A stretch of 64,000 nucleotides of DNA from Lithospermum erythrorhizon (GCA_019722365.1 JADFUC010000862.1:2501-66500); one strand, 5' to 3'; positions 24,023-37,915 are shown, numbered from the stretch's first letter. Made by a program: numbers and translations. The notes: generated by a model from the letters alone, not told the origin.

Positions 24023-24557
24023 TTAATAATATTTTAACAAAAATTATTAACGTGCATGTAAGAAAACGAGAACGGCTAACGTTCATTAATGATACGGTTT
24101 ATTAATTTTCATTAATCTTCATATGTATTTAATTTCAACATAAAAATTGTACAATTTACCAAAATATGTTATTCTATGCAACTATTTAATATGTGTACCA
24201 ATTGTTGAACAAATTAGTACAAACTACTTAAAAGGTAAAAATCAAGGTTATATAATTGATGATAATGAATTTGTATAATATAGTACGTATTATTTAAAAT
24301 GTAACAAAAGAAAAATTTATAAATTATATAATTTAAATTTTTAATTATTAATGAACAAAAAAAATTGATGTTTGCTAAATTTCTGTGTGAAACACATTGG
24401 GGCAAAGTAAAGGGCCCGTTTGTTAGGGAGTGAAAATGCAATGATCCCTCTAATTTGAAATTCAAAAGAGAACGGATACTTAATATATTTCGTCTGCTTT
24501 TGAGTCTACACAGCTCACATTGAGCTTCAAACAATACAGATCCCAAACCCCATCATC

Positions 24558-27500
24558 ATGATCATCATCAGGCGCCATGGTTGGCAACGCCCTCTTCACC
24601 CTTTACAGGTATTCCTCTTCTTCCTCTTCGTCTTCTTCTCGGTTTTTTGTAATCAGTAACATCATAACATGCCCCAATGCATCTAAATAGATTCCCGTCT
24701 TTCCTGTTTTTTGGTGTAATCAGCAACATCGATAACATGCTCCAATGTATCTAAACAGACTCCTGTCTTTAATGTTTTTTGGTGTAACCAGTAACATCAA
24801 TAACATGTCCTAATGCATCTAAATAGACTCCCCTCTAAGCGGGTACATGGAAAAAGCTGGGAGTCAGATTCTCCTCCTAGAGGGCTTGGTTCCTAGGAAT
24901 TGGGCTAAGGGGCGGGTAGTACACAACCTTATCTTATGATAACAGGAAGGTCGTTTCCAAGTAACAGAAGATGAATTGTAAAGACTTTTTACTACTTCAC
25001 TATAGATAATAAGTGTAGTTAGTGTAACGAGCCATTTTGGTTTATTCTATTGTATTTAAGACAGGGAGACCTTGAATTCCACTTACTAAGCTGGATAGAA
25101 TTAAAATAGTGAATTTCATGAATCATTAATTAGAAATCTTTCAAAGTTTGATACTTTATTGAATTAGCTGAATAATAGACTTTGGAATTAGAAATTGTAG
25201 TTGTAATATTCTTCAAATTCAGCTGGGGCACAATTTCTATGAAATAATATTTTTATAAGAAGTCTGATTAGTTGGATTTTTTTTCTTTATAATGTAATTT
25301 TGTTTATTGAAATTTATGAATTATTATTTCAAAAAGATGGTCGAGTTTGTTTTTCAATGCTCAAAATTAACAAACTTTGTAATCTTAATTGACATATATA
25401 ACTTTGATTTGATCAAAATTATCATGTTGATAGTAAGTTACAGGGAAAGACTATATTCTATCCTTTTTATGTGTAATAAATAAACCTTTTTTGATAAATG
25501 TTTTGTAGAAAATTCAGATGTTGAATTTCTTGAATGATAAATCAAACCATTCAAAGTTTGAAAGTATTTTGAACTAGCTGAATAAAGTGTTCAGAAGTAG
25601 AAATGGTAGTTGTAACTTATAGTGAATCAATCCTTTATGAGAAGGATGGGTAGTTAAAAATACAAAAATTTGCAAACTATCATTTTATATATAAATTTGA
25701 TAATTTGGTTATTATATTCTGCTACTGTAGATTGTCGGAATGGCAGTATTCTGTTTTCTAGTAGTTTGCTTCTATTGCTTCCTGGGACTCTTCCTCGGAA
25801 ATCGAGTTGCCAGGATCATTGTCCTCACTGCATTTTCCTTTGTGGTAAGTTGGTACCTTCTATTTGTAAGTAATGACTACAATATCTATTCTACTTGGCT
25901 GAGTTTTTCTTTTTCCGTTTCTCTCTCGTTTTGAGTAGGTCCTTTCAGCTGCGTTTCTGTTTGTTAGGTGTGCTGCAATTGATCCTACCGACAAAACAAG
26001 GTTTAGAAAGAAAAAGAGAAAAGCCAATCCGAATTCAAGGGCTTTGCCACATCTAAGAAGCTATATGTTTATATTGGGACAGATTGTGTTGAGATTCTTC
26101 AGAAGAGTGGAGAGAAAGATCCTAAGGACATGTATTAGGAGAAAGTACCTGTTGGATCCTTGGAAAGTAGCTCACCTGGAGCCTCCCATTTCCCCTCAGC
26201 AAAGATGATGTTTCAGTTGTTTGAACCCAAAGAGGAAGAGAGTCACTTTGTTCCTCTTAATTTTGAGGTTTGGTACCTTCTTCCTGCTTCTCTCTTTTAT
26301 TTCATTAGAGAAAAAGAAAAAATATAAATTAATTATTTTTTCAAATATCTGGCATGATCCTAATTTTTGACATTTATAAGTAAAAAACCAAAGCATAGGA
26401 CTTGCAACCGCTGTGTTGAGGGGTTTGATCACCATTGCAGGGTAAGGGGCGAGGATTATTCTCTGTTTAGTGAAAAGTCTTTCACCGTATTTTTTCTTAA
26501 TTATTTGTGAGCTTAACTTGGTCATTGAATTGTTTCAGTGGCTAAACAATTGTGTTGGCAAGAAGAATTATACCACATTCATACTTATGATGATTTGTGT
26601 GTTGATTATGGTAGATGGCTCCGTCTCTCTCTTTTAGTTCCCTCTCTAATCTTCTACTTATCATTTATATCCTCGTAAGAAATTATTACACTTTACCTAA
26701 CCTTTTCAGAAGTGTTCCGTGTTTTTTAATCTCGATGCTATTTGCAGCTCCTCATTGAAGGCGGCACTGCCATTGCAATGATGGCTGTGGGTGCTTCTTT
26801 ACAGGATAAAAAAAGGAATAGAGCAGGATCTTGAAAGGAGATTGTATGTCGAATTCCCAAGATGGGCTCTTGCCACCATTACTGTAAGATTTCCAATTGT
26901 TTCACTACTATGCTAAAGGCCAGTTTGTTATGTGAACCGAATGTAATATCCAGTAGGAAAAATGATTTCTTACTACAGCTTATTCATTGTATTGCCATCT
27001 ACTGTCTACCAAACTGGGTGTAAATAAACAATGACTTAGAAAATAAATGTATGGCCTGAAAATTTGCCTTCTAATGAAATTGTAGGTTCTGTTGGTTCTT
27101 ATGACAGCATACAGTGCTGCAGCTTTAGGACAACTCTTCCTCTTTCATATCGTTCTCATCCGCAAGGTATCCTGTATTTCGTTTTGATTCATTTCAGAGG
27201 CATGGTTTTTTAAAGCAATACCAAGAAAGTAGGCTTTTTAGATTAGCTTATGCATTTGTAAGGAGCTTCAAGACGTTATACTCATATAGCCGACCTATTT
27301 AGTGGGATAAGACTTGGTTTTTATGTGTAAGGATCTTCGAAATGATCTTATGAAGCAGGACTATTCAGGAAAGGAAAAGACGAGATAAAGTTGACTGGTT
27401 TTCCTCAACTGTTCCTACAAGGCTACAACTTAAATTCAGCTATTTCATCAAAAAGCATCACTCGATCTTTTAAGTTGGTCAGGATTCTCAAATGTATAAA

Positions 27501-28454
27501 TACTTATAGAACCAAATGTTGCTTCTTACAGTTTGCTTCACTGGTACTCTAGTTTCAGCAATGCCAAGTTTACATATCGAGTTCCTGATTAATGACCCGA
27601 GAGAAATCACATGTAGAAAATAAAAATAATAGGCAATATTATGCGTTGCTTGTATTCCATTCAACAATTGTTTACAAATTTACCAGGAATCTTATCTTAC
27701 ATTTTGCTCAGGGAATGAGAACGTATGATTATATTCTAGCAATGAGAGAGGAGAACCGATCTCTTGAACTGGAAGAATCAGATGATTCAGATTTTTCTTC
27801 GGATGAAAACACCGACTATGAGTCTCCGGATGAACACCCATTTGCAACTCAAGATACACACAGGGAGAGACTGGAGCAGGTATAATCTTACCCATGCTTC
27901 TTCCTCAAGTGATACAATTTTACTAGTTTATTTTCTCCTTCCAGAAGTCAAAGAGATTATCCATACGCATTGATGGAACGCCTGATTTGTCCAAGATGAA
28001 CAAGAAACAAGGATTGCATGCAAGCATCGATCCATGGAAGCTAATAACCATGAGCAGAGAGAAAGCTCTACTTGCAGCTAGTAGGGCAAGGGACAGGCTC
28101 ATGACGCAGAAGACACCTGGAGGACATAATTCATTGAAGCCTTTACCACTAGAAACAAAATGTGGACCATTGGTGAAACAAGATAAAGATGTTGCAAGCA
28201 TTGAAACTGGAATGACACCTCTCATCTCAAAAATAATACATCCGGGATCTCCTGGACATTTGTCAAGTCCCAGAAGAAGATTTTCCTATTCACCCTCAGT
28301 TTCACCCAATACTATGACGCTGTCAAAACAAACTTATAGAAGCAACTTCGACTTGAAGTTAACACAAGTCTCCAGGGAACTCGAGAGTTATATTTCAAGG
28401 CAGGTTATGTGTTCAGTTTTGAGGAAAGATGAGAATGAAGAATCCCCAAGATGA
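24558..28454 (+). CDS. PAT18: PAT18-type DHHC protein S-acyltransferase, nine exons, frame broken
   Basis: Membrane palmitoyltransferase family. Exons: 24558-24608, 25731-25844, 25939-26272, 26381-26441, 26539-26610, 26748-26883, 27086-27166, 27712-27879, 27945-28454, all with GT-AG borders. The start reads MIIIRRHGWQRPLHPLQ, very close to Arabidopsis PAT18 as I recall it. Two N-terminal membrane segments, the catalytic Asp-His-His-Cys at exon 4 end, WLNNCVGKKNY in exon 5, two more membrane segments, and a TTxE-like region lost or altered. The C-tail ends in a conserved SRELESYISRQV block. Problems: exon 3 hits an in-frame stop at 26206-26208 with family-like residues continuing in other frames; the CxxC before the core is gone; KHCRTC is reduced to KHRTC (one codon missing); an A7 run at 26808-26814 shifts the frame in exon 6. 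Either a decaying gene or base-level assembly errors. Confidence 0.75.
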
Positions 28455-29600
28455 TAGATCAATGCAAGCTATATTTATCTCAGAAGTTCTCAGCCTTTGA
28501 GATACAGGTTTTATTCTTTCAATTGTTTTCAAATTATATGTTCATATTCACATCTTCACATCTTCACATGACCTTTTTTCTCACTCGCTAATTATAACAC
28601 CTAATTAGTGGTTCGTGTATGTATTGGCAAAAAAACGCTTGGTGTCTGTTTGTGAAATTCGTTTCCTCGTCACTTAAACCAGCATTGTTGAAGGATTGAT
28701 GTTTGTATTGGTGTATCTCTTTGCTCTTGCATATTCGGCATCATGTATTTGAGTTTATTTGCTTCCTTTTAATCAATAACTAGTTTTTTTGCTTCTAATC
28801 ATCATGATAAATCTCAGAAAATGAGAATGAACTCTTTGTGAAACCAAATACTCCAAAGACCACTACCTAAAATAACAAGTTCAATCTTATTATTTATCTT
28901 GCATATCTCACGATTTTAAAATCCAACTATTAAGGAAGTTTAAGATAGAAACAAAAGAGTTACTGTATTGTATATACGCTATCAATTTTAAGGGAAGACC
29001 AAAGTTGTTAGATTAAATAGCAGTGGTGGAAAATATGTAAACTAGATTTCACATAGTTGTCACAAAATGAACATGTGAAAGTTAAAATGTTGATGTTGTA
29101 TGTACATTAGTAGTGGGTTTGCCACAACATATATGACATTCTAGGACAGGGACCTCAAAAAATATTTTATAAAGAGACTAGAAAATACAAATATTAGAAT
29201 AATCGATCAATTAACTACAGTAAGGGTTAAAGACATAATTGATTACTTATTTTCCAAATATCACAATTTCATCACTTATACTTCTAATTGTCTCATCTGA
29301 TCACTTATATTCAACATTTTAGGTTTTGTTATTAAAACTGTGTTAAATTGCCTTTGATTAGTAAGTCATGTAACCTTTACATGCCAGTTTTCGGAGGGTA
29401 AACAAAGAAAATTTAAAAATAATAATGCGTATCTTTAAAAATCAACCTCCTTGTCAAATAATATAAACCAAATCCTTACAAAATGTATGTTCATATACTT
29501 TCATGATCCTGTGAAGAAAATGAGTCTTCCAGTTACATCTAACACCATGGTCTATTGCATCCCCCTTCATGTATGAATGCGACACTTGCCCTACAGGTCA
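28455..29600. other. PAT18 3' flank and intergenic DNA
   Basis: The first few hundred bases probably hold the 3' UTR. No gene or repeat terminus is evident in the rest, which is AT-rich. Confidence 0.35.
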
Positions 29601-31205
29601 ATAACTTCTGCCCCAGTATGTCCACTTTGTTGCGGTTTTCCCAGAAGCGAAGCAAAGCGTGCCTGCAATGAGTGAATCATGAATAAGATCGCGTAGATGC
29701 ATTGCAAATATTTCCAGGAATCACAAGTGTGGATTAATACCTTCAGGCATATGTGGCTGCTCAAAGGGGGTACATAGAGTTTTGGCTGCGCCCGTCTCTC
29801 CTTTAGTTCGCTCCTTGACATCGTTCACCTCCTACAACCAACCCGAGTATTGAGTCTGTCAGCAAGCAGAATTCTCCAAACCAGAATGAAAACACTAGGC
29901 CCCTTATATGCCCATACCTACTTCAGATTTAGTGGCACTACTAGCTAAGCTCAACTCATGTCTGACTGACTATACCTAAATATTCATTCAGACAGTAATA
30001 ATAAGGATTCTTAAACTTTGATCCGAGAAACGGGAATGAGATCTCCTATCTCAGATCCACTGTCAATTCATGATACATGAACACTTGACAAAATATTATA
30101 AAAGGTTAAAGTAGGGCGTCTCCTATTTTTATTTTTCTTAAGTAACACATGGAATTTTCTAATTGGTGCAACAGAAATTTAGACACAATCCTGGGACAAA
30201 AGATCTGCTCTGTGAGAAATGATAACTTTTCGTCACACCAAGGTGCCAAGATCATTTTTGGTGCAGAGCTTCTATGAATTCATCCCAAGTTTTTACCACT
30301 TGTATGCATGCATTACGCTTAACTTTGGCCGTATCAAACAAATTTTGTTGGATAGCATCAAGCATATCCTTAACCTCCTTCACCACTTTGTCCATTTGAA
30401 TATCGACCTTTTCTGAATTGTCACGACGAACAGCCCGGACCTGTAAACATAAAATGGAAACACAATTGGTTAGGTTGCCGAGACCAAAATGGATTTTTTA
30501 AAAAGATAAAACAAAGAAGCAGGATATAAATCAAACGTTGTGACATTAGTACATGTTTATTTTGTAGGTCCTTTGGCCCTATTTCAAGTCTAAGAGGAAC
30601 TCCCTTCAATTCCCAATGGGAGTACTTCCATCCAGGTGAATAATTATCCCTTAAGTCAGACTCGGCTCGGATACCTGCTTCACTTAAACTTTTAACAGCG
30701 GCATTACAAGCAGCAAATAGTTCTTCAGTTGCCACAGTCTTGTAAGGCACAGGAATAGCAATCAACTCACCGTTCCGCCCCTGCATGTAATCCACATCTC
30801 ACTCTGTATGATAAGCTTCAATCCTATAGAAAGAATAAGCAATCAACTCACCGTTCGGGTACTGCATCCCCATGAATTCTGCCAGACCATAGCCTTTTCT
30901 CCTTTCTCATTTTCAAAGATTATGTCAAACATTTTGGATGCCACGTCCAGTGTTTGGAATGAAAGCCTGTCAAGAAGAAATTTTAATAGATAAGGAAGAA
31001 GTGCAAGGCTTTCCCTGGAATAATAATTCAAAGTACAAACATCCGTAAACAAATCATAATATTATGTTGTGAAATACCTCTACAGAAGTAGTGTAAAGTC
31101 CACCAGCAAATTGTTCACGCTCACTCTTTTGACCCTTTATGACAGGCACAGCCAAGAATTCTTCATATATTCGCCTATACAATTCCAAAATATCAAGAAC
31201 CTGAA
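29601..31205 (-). pseudogene. Cytosolic prolyl-tRNA synthetase pseudogene, 3' half
   Basis: Minus-strand exons are recognisable as class II prolyl-tRNA synthetase: about 31205-31080 ([19 protein letters not shown]), 30966-30860 (FENEKGEKAMVWQNSW), 30750-30560 (AGIRAE, NYSPGWKYSHWE, GVPLRLEIGPKDL), 30439-30200 (VRAVRRDN, KTWDEFIEAL, then ILAPWCDEK after a one-base shift), and 29821-29601 ending KWTYWGRSY-stop. Missing or broken: the segment normally between NTGRGIQ and KMFDI (the HCLGQNF region) is deleted with a frameshift, the stretch after the STRT motif (family MTHGDDKGLVLPP) is gone, and a short segment (AGCAATCAACTCACCGTTC) is duplicated at about 30757 and 30837. Splice acceptors persist, so it decayed from a genomic copy, not a processed one. 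It cannot encode an active enzyme. Confidence 0.85.
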
Positions 31206-31239
31206 AAGAAGGTGTGAGCATCTTAAAACAAATTACCAA

Positions 31240-34200
31240 CCTAAGGTGTTATTGTTATGAGAATTTAATATCTACTAGATTTAGTTAAAAGAGCCCAGTA
31301 GAACTCCGGAACTACATGTTTTACTAATAATTACTATTGATTTCAAAAGGAACTTATTGAACAAACAATTCAAAGGGATTGCAAATTTTCTAGTAACACT
31401 CAGTGGTTCTGATAACAACTTATGCAATTAACAGATAAGAAATCCATAATAAATCCACTTCAAAGGATTATTTCTTAAATCAGCTAATGAAATTATTGTA
31501 ATTTATATCTAGCAAACATTTTTTTACCAAACCAAACGTTTTATCCGTCCCATGAAGGTTCTATTTTATGGCAGCAAAAGGAAAAAAGCAAGACACGATC
31601 AAGAACAGCTAAGATATGTGATCAAAACAGTTACGCAAGCAAGAAACATCAGCCAAAATAAACCTATTTCTTTCTTTCCATATTTTTTGTACTTGATGTT
31701 TCATTCTTCAGAATTCCAATTGGCTTATTTCTACAACAACAAATATTGGAAAAATATACTTTCAAATAATTTTAAATTTACATTCAAATTTTCAGGTTAG
31801 TCTACTAATATCTGTGAAGCTATTATTAAACTGGGGAAAAAGAGACTGTGTCTTAAGATATCGAGAATAATTTTCTAGTCCATTATATACATGATTTATT
31901 TGTTGGCCAAAATACTAGCCCAGTAACAAACCATAATAGAGTCAATCTTTATAGGATGAGTGTCACAAGAAACAGGTTATTGGTGAGGGTCCAGGGATGC
32001 AAACTCATGGGTGATGTGCGACTAGTGGTAAGTCACAGGTAAGGCATATGTACAATCTAGGAAATTTAGGAAAATTATTTATTTATTATTTGTAATTTAT
32101 TCAACATTTCACATTAATTTTGTTCTTTAACTATTTCATATTTTTACTAAGAATTTTAATCTCAATATTCATTAAAACAAAATAGAATATAGATAAATGT
32201 AATGAAAGCACGACTACGCGATATTAAGGAATATAAATAATACCTAATATATATTAAAATTAATGATAAAAATTCTTTTCCTAAAAATATAGATACCAAA
32301 TACCCACTGTATTAATTAATTCTATGACGCGGCTTTTTTCTCCTTGTTCCATGGGATAAGAGTATCTGTAGGTTTTACATATTGTAAATAAAATAGTAAC
32401 AAATTGCCTTCGTAGCATAGTATTGCTATTGGAAGTGGAGGTTGCAGTTCCACCCCTGCTAAGATTTTCATATATTTTTGTTATTGGGTTGTTACACGCC
32501 TGAAATTGAATAAAATACCCCTAATTATTTAATTGAAATTAATAAAATACCTCCCAGACACATACACATTGCTCAAAACCATCCAAATTAACTGTTTCTG
32601 AGGCTGGACCATATCAAGCATTTGTAAAACGTTGGTGATGAACAAAGACACTTTCAAACTAATTACTTAACTAGAACCCAATCAGAAACATTTATGACGA
32701 CGTGCGCCATTTTAAAAAAGATCATCATAAGAATTAATTAACTTAGGTACAAATACTAAATCTAAAATATCAATAGTGTACCATATACATATTGAAAAAA
32801 ATCATTAACAATTGTATTAATTATGTACAAAATGACTGCTAAAGAGAGATCTAACTAAATATCTAATTATGTACTGAATCATAATCGTTTCTTAAATGAG
32901 AAACCTAATAAAATTATATCTCAACAAACTAAAAGACATCAAGTATTAATATATGAAACAATTTATTATATTAGCAAGTTCACGTCATCTCATACTCTCG
33001 ATAAAAATAAAATAAAGTATTACGTATTTTGGCAAAATAAAATATTGCTCTTATAAAAGATCACAAATAAAAAATATAAATAAATTCCCAAAATATTGTA
33101 TAAAATGAAAATTATCATTAAATATTATATATTGTATAAAATAAATTGGCTTCTTTCTTAAAATACAAGAGATTTCTCAAATTTGCTAAAGGACCCAGAT
33201 TCCAAGCATTCACAGATCCGCCTAAAAATCCCGCCGATAACCTGCTCGGTTGAACGATTGAACTCTAACAATTTTTTTTTAATCAGCATCAAAGTAACGT
33301 AGTTACCCACTCGAGCAAAGAGAGTGGCCCGACGATAACTGCACACGCCGTATTCTGCTAAGAGCACTGTCACTTTAAGGCTTATCCCAAAGAATTACTC
33401 ACACAAAGTCAATTATGCTAATATACAAAAGGACGGTAAATTATGCAACATATAAAAAGAAGAATGGGTAAACATTACTCAATAAATCATGTACACATAT
33501 AAGAAAAGAATCTGAACTCATTACATTGCCAAACCTAATATACTCCACAAACTATTAATACTAACCCCTAATATAAATGACCCAAACCACCATTTCTAGT
33601 TCATAGTTAACTCTCTAACCCCTCCCCCAAACATTGAACAAACATACTCAAGCTCATATACATATCAACAAATCTTGATTTCTTTTTGTGCTTCTCCCCG
33701 TACCCATAGTAAATAATTTCAATTTCCCAATCTTTTGTTTTTGTTTTCGTAACATAAATTTTCCTACCTATTTTTTGTAAGATAAAATCTCCCAATCATT
33801 AAGATGCCAATTTTTGTCTCCGAGACTATTTATATATTTTATAGTTTGTGAAATTGATAATTATACTTTCCGTGATCTGCTCAAATGCTTCCGATCTATT
33901 AAGACGCTTATAATTTAACCGCCCCTGGATTTAAGCATGAAAGGAAAGGATTTATGCATTTATTGTGAATATATCATAATGAACAATTTCTTAAGGTAGT
34001 AATGTTTCCATCGAGGCATTTAAATCCTTGGGAAAGATTGATGAAAATTAGTTTAACCTTTAGAATTTTATTTAAAAAATAAATCAAATAATGTCTTTAA
34101 CGATTATTTGAAAGTTATTTAAGAACTTTATGAATTTTTTGGATATTATTTTTCACCTAAAATATATTGAAGAACAATCTTTTGATTTAGTACATTTCTT

Positions 34201-34960
34201 TATATTATGACTATTTTTCTCAATCTTTTTTGTATGAATGAATATGAGACGAATGTTTGTTAATTACCAGATACGAAAATATCAAACTGAGGCTCCTTCT
34301 GTCTTTTTTGTTTGTCAATTCCTCAACTACAATCAGAATTAATCAGATTGATGTTGTTTGTTGTTTTGTTTCAACTAATCGGTTATCTAATTTGATGCTG
34401 CTTGCTTTTTTGTTTCAGCTTTTGTCGAGTATCAAGTACTATTATTTGTTAATCAAGCATTAAATATCGAAGTTTTGTTTAATGCTTAATTTGCTTAGCC
34501 AGAATGTGAATCAAGGTATTGACGGATTGTTTGTTGCAAAAAGTTTGAGAATGAAATTTGATAAAAGTAGTTGACCGCCTAGAATATAAAAATTAAGATT
34601 AAATTGCGCTCCTAACAAGCTACAAATGTAAGTAATCGAGGAAAAAGTTGGCTTCACCATTTTACGGCTTCCATAGCTTCCATCGCTTGGTAATTAGGAC
34701 CGTTTGTATTTTATATATAGTATAGATTTTAATAAATATAAATTTGATATCATTGTATTTGTTTGTAAAATATTTTCATACTTATTTCCCTTTAATTTTC
34801 ATACACGAAAAATTTAAAGCTAATTTAATTGAATTGAGACAGCATATATCTTCCTACATATATTTTCACTAAATATTGTAAACATGCATAAAAATATTTA
34901 AATTAAAAAAAAATCCAATCATCAAAATTTAAAATGAAATGAGTATAACATTTACTACTT
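31240..34960. other. Intergenic DNA, AT-rich
   Basis: No exons of the neighbouring synthetase pseudogene and no transposon termini could be recognised. The - strand frame at 33158-33373 shows no family resemblance I trust. Confidence 0.35.
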
Positions 34961-34968
34961 ACTGTTAG

Positions 34969-35013
34969 AAGCATTGGATTTCGCACCTTCCGCACTTTTT
35001 CCAGCCATAATAG
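34969..35013 (-). pseudogene. Possible orphan first exon (MAGKSAEGAKSNASN)
   Basis: On the minus strand an ATG opens a 15-codon frame MAGKSAEGAKSNASN followed at once by a consensus splice donor GTAAGT. Its strand matches the synthetase pseudogene 3.8 kb further on, and lysine-rich starts are common in cytosolic plant prolyl-tRNA synthetases, so it may be exon 1 of that gene with the middle exons deleted. It could equally belong to an unrelated gene or be chance. Confidence 0.25.
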
Positions 35014-35059
35014 AAAACTGCAAACCTAAAATTCGACGAGTATATATATATATATGAAT

Positions 35060-37700
35060 TATATGAGATAAACCAAAAAAAAAAAAAAATAACAAGAAAG
35101 TACAAAATTGAATATGATAACTTGCATTAAATGAATTATGAAGAAATTACCTAAATCTTGTGAGAATATGAAGCACTATACGAGATAGAATATAGAATGA
35201 TGAAATATTGAGATTAGTGTGAAGGGCTTACGTTACATAAATATTATAATTGGGATCATTATAGTTCATGGTATGTTTGGATTGAGATGAATCAATGGAA
35301 TTATAATTTTTAAATAAATATGTTTGTTTTTAATCGGCGCGAATCAACGCTTTCAATGCATTAAATTGTTGCTCGATAATATTAATCTCGACCAAATTAA
35401 TACATTATCCCCGCTGGCGCTGAATGATTTTAACTTCATCGTGAAATTTCTTTACCTAGTACATCTAGTAAAATAATTTTTTGAACCTAAACGAGGTAAA
35501 TAAATATATTAATCGATTTACCTAGAGTTACCCCAAAACAAGCGAACCATTAGGTTAATCGAGTTAAATTATTCAGTTTGATTCATCTAGATTTATCCTT
35601 TTTTCGTTAACCTAAATCGAGGCGCGTAACGCTATGCACGGTTTTTATAAATATATTTTGACTAGTCTATCTCGTCAATCTTGAAATATAAAATAGTATA
35701 TAATCAACATTTTAAAACATTCACCTAAATTCATTTTATTTCTAACTGACAACTGGTATTGGAATTCTATGTACTTAGAATGTATTGTGCCCATGGACAA
35801 TTGTAGATCGACGATCCAATGGTAGTATGACTTAGTGGATTACAATATAAACGAAAGTTAGTTCGAATGAAATTAATTTATTTCATAGTTTATATACAGT
35901 TGGCACCAACGATAATATTAGGTCATTGTTCTCATCAACTTCTGTGAAGAAGTTTGATGTGGCCACATTTTGAATAGAAAATTACAATAACTAGCATCCA
36001 TATAAGTGATTGCATTACAATTTACAAAGACTACCAACTACATTACAACAATTGTCTTCTTCATTACCACTAGGAATCCTGCCATCTTTGGATGAGGAAG
36101 CTTTGTTATTCAATATTCATACTAGATTTGGTATGCAAATGGTTGCTTGAAGCTCCCTGAGATTCTCAAAACATCCAAAATCAATTGAATGTCACAAAAA
36201 AATTGCAAACTGTCAGAGACTTTCTTGTGTTACTTGGCTCCAAAAAATTCGTTATCAACATTGGCTTGCTTATGTTTGTAATTAAAGATTATATTGGAAA
36301 TGACAAAGAGAAATATTAGTATCTCTCCGTTTTTTTTTAACAGATTTTTAACACTTTATACATAAATTACGAAAAAATAGTCAAAACATGTATCAAAATA
36401 TAACGACAATCAATTTAAACAATATCAATGCTTATTTCAAGTAGAATTTTAGCTTAACCGAAGTGCCTGGCTCTATTAGGAAGTCGAATGGAAGCTCGGT
36501 TCGTCTAATACGGAGCCGAAGCTCGAGCCGGCCTTCGTGTCATAGTTCAAGCGAGCTACCGGCAAACGGTGAGTTCGGTTATGTGATTATCAGATATTTA
36601 AATAAAAAGTATAAAAACCAATACTCTAATTTTTCGATGATTTGAGTTTATCAAGCCGCTAATTTATTTATCACATGTATTTAATTTTTTGTTATAACTT
36701 AGTTAATGCCAAGGTCCAATTTATTCATCACAATTAACGTTCATCTCTATTATTTTTCAAGACTCTATCTCCTTTAAAATTTAAAAATTTGCACTGTTAC
36801 CAGGAGCTAGCTCGAGCCAGTTCTCATGAGTTAACGAAGCCGAGCCTTTGGGTTACACCAGCAGAGCCAAAAATTCTCCAATGGTACTCTATTGCTAATA
36901 TCTTCCATTAAGAGAAAATTAGTCAAAAGTATATTGAAATGCTAAAACCTATTTATTACGTTAAACGATAATTATAAAAAAAAAATCGCTAAACGCCAAC
37001 TATAAAAAACGGAGGGATTATTATATAAAATGTTGATATGAATATTCAATTAGAGCCAAATCTAATTAATGAGGGGACAAGATAAAATGAGATTGGATGA
37101 TTATCAAGACATGATTCACAAATAAAAAAATCACGGTTTGGATTAAGAACCATATTAAGAAGCATTTTCCAGAAGAGGACTTTGCATTTTTGAGACAGAG
37201 AGATTTTCCAAAGTTTTTTTCCACACTCTAGGATTGATATGTTCTAGATTAGAAGGTATTGAAGGACATGATCTGAATTGAGAAGAGACTGAATTATATA
37301 CTAGTATCTTTTTGTAGTAACATTACCTAGATTCTAAACATAAGTGTCTTCTTCATTACTTCATTTAATTTTACAAATGTTAATCACAATATAAGAAGGA
37401 ATAATTGACAACAAAAGAGGCAGATTCCAAGCAGATCAATTAAAAGTAAGTTGAGAAACTAAAAGAGGCACAAAAGAAGATGATGAAGATCCAGTAATCC
37501 AATTATCTTTCTATATGTCAAGAGATTTCCAGACTTAACATCCCACAAAATATCATGTCTAATACTCCGTAGCATTTAAACCAGCATAAACCTTTCCACA
37601 CTGAGGGTTCATTATTTGCTTGAGAAATATTGGTGTTAGCAAAATATTTAGACTTCAAAAGGTACTAACAGGGATGCCATTATATTTGTACAGTCTCCAT
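35060..37700. other. Intergenic DNA with scattered repeat remnants
   Basis: No gene recognised. A block at 36450-36860 has repeated CTCGAGCC and GAGCCGA motifs (for example 36508-36525 and 36806-36850) in partly inverted order, like the ends of plant foldback or hAT-type MITEs, but I could not define its limits. Confidence 0.35.
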
Positions 37701-37704
37701 CCGG

Positions 37705-37915
37705 TAAATTTTTGCTAAACGAGTAAAATTGAAATGATGCAAATATAAATAAGGTTCTAATGACACATATTTTTTCGTTAAAAGAGCAAGACTGAAATGA
37801 TGTAAATATAAATAAGGTTTTAGTGACACATATAAATAAGATTTTATTTTTTCGCTAAAAGAACAAGACTGAAATGATGTAAATATAAATAAGGTTCTAG
37901 TGACACATTTTATCG
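37705..37915. repeat. Three-copy tandem repeat, unit 60-80 bp
   Basis: Three copies of a unit built around TGAAATGATG-AAATATAAATAAGGTT and AGTGACACAT, each preceded by a CTAAA-GAG/AAG-AC motif. The middle copy has an extra ATATAAATAAGATTTTAT stretch. Confidence 0.75.

Noticed and set aside
33158..33373. 71-residue minus-strand frame as an exon of the prolyl-tRNA synthetase
   Set aside because: None of the conserved blocks of that enzyme family are present in it.
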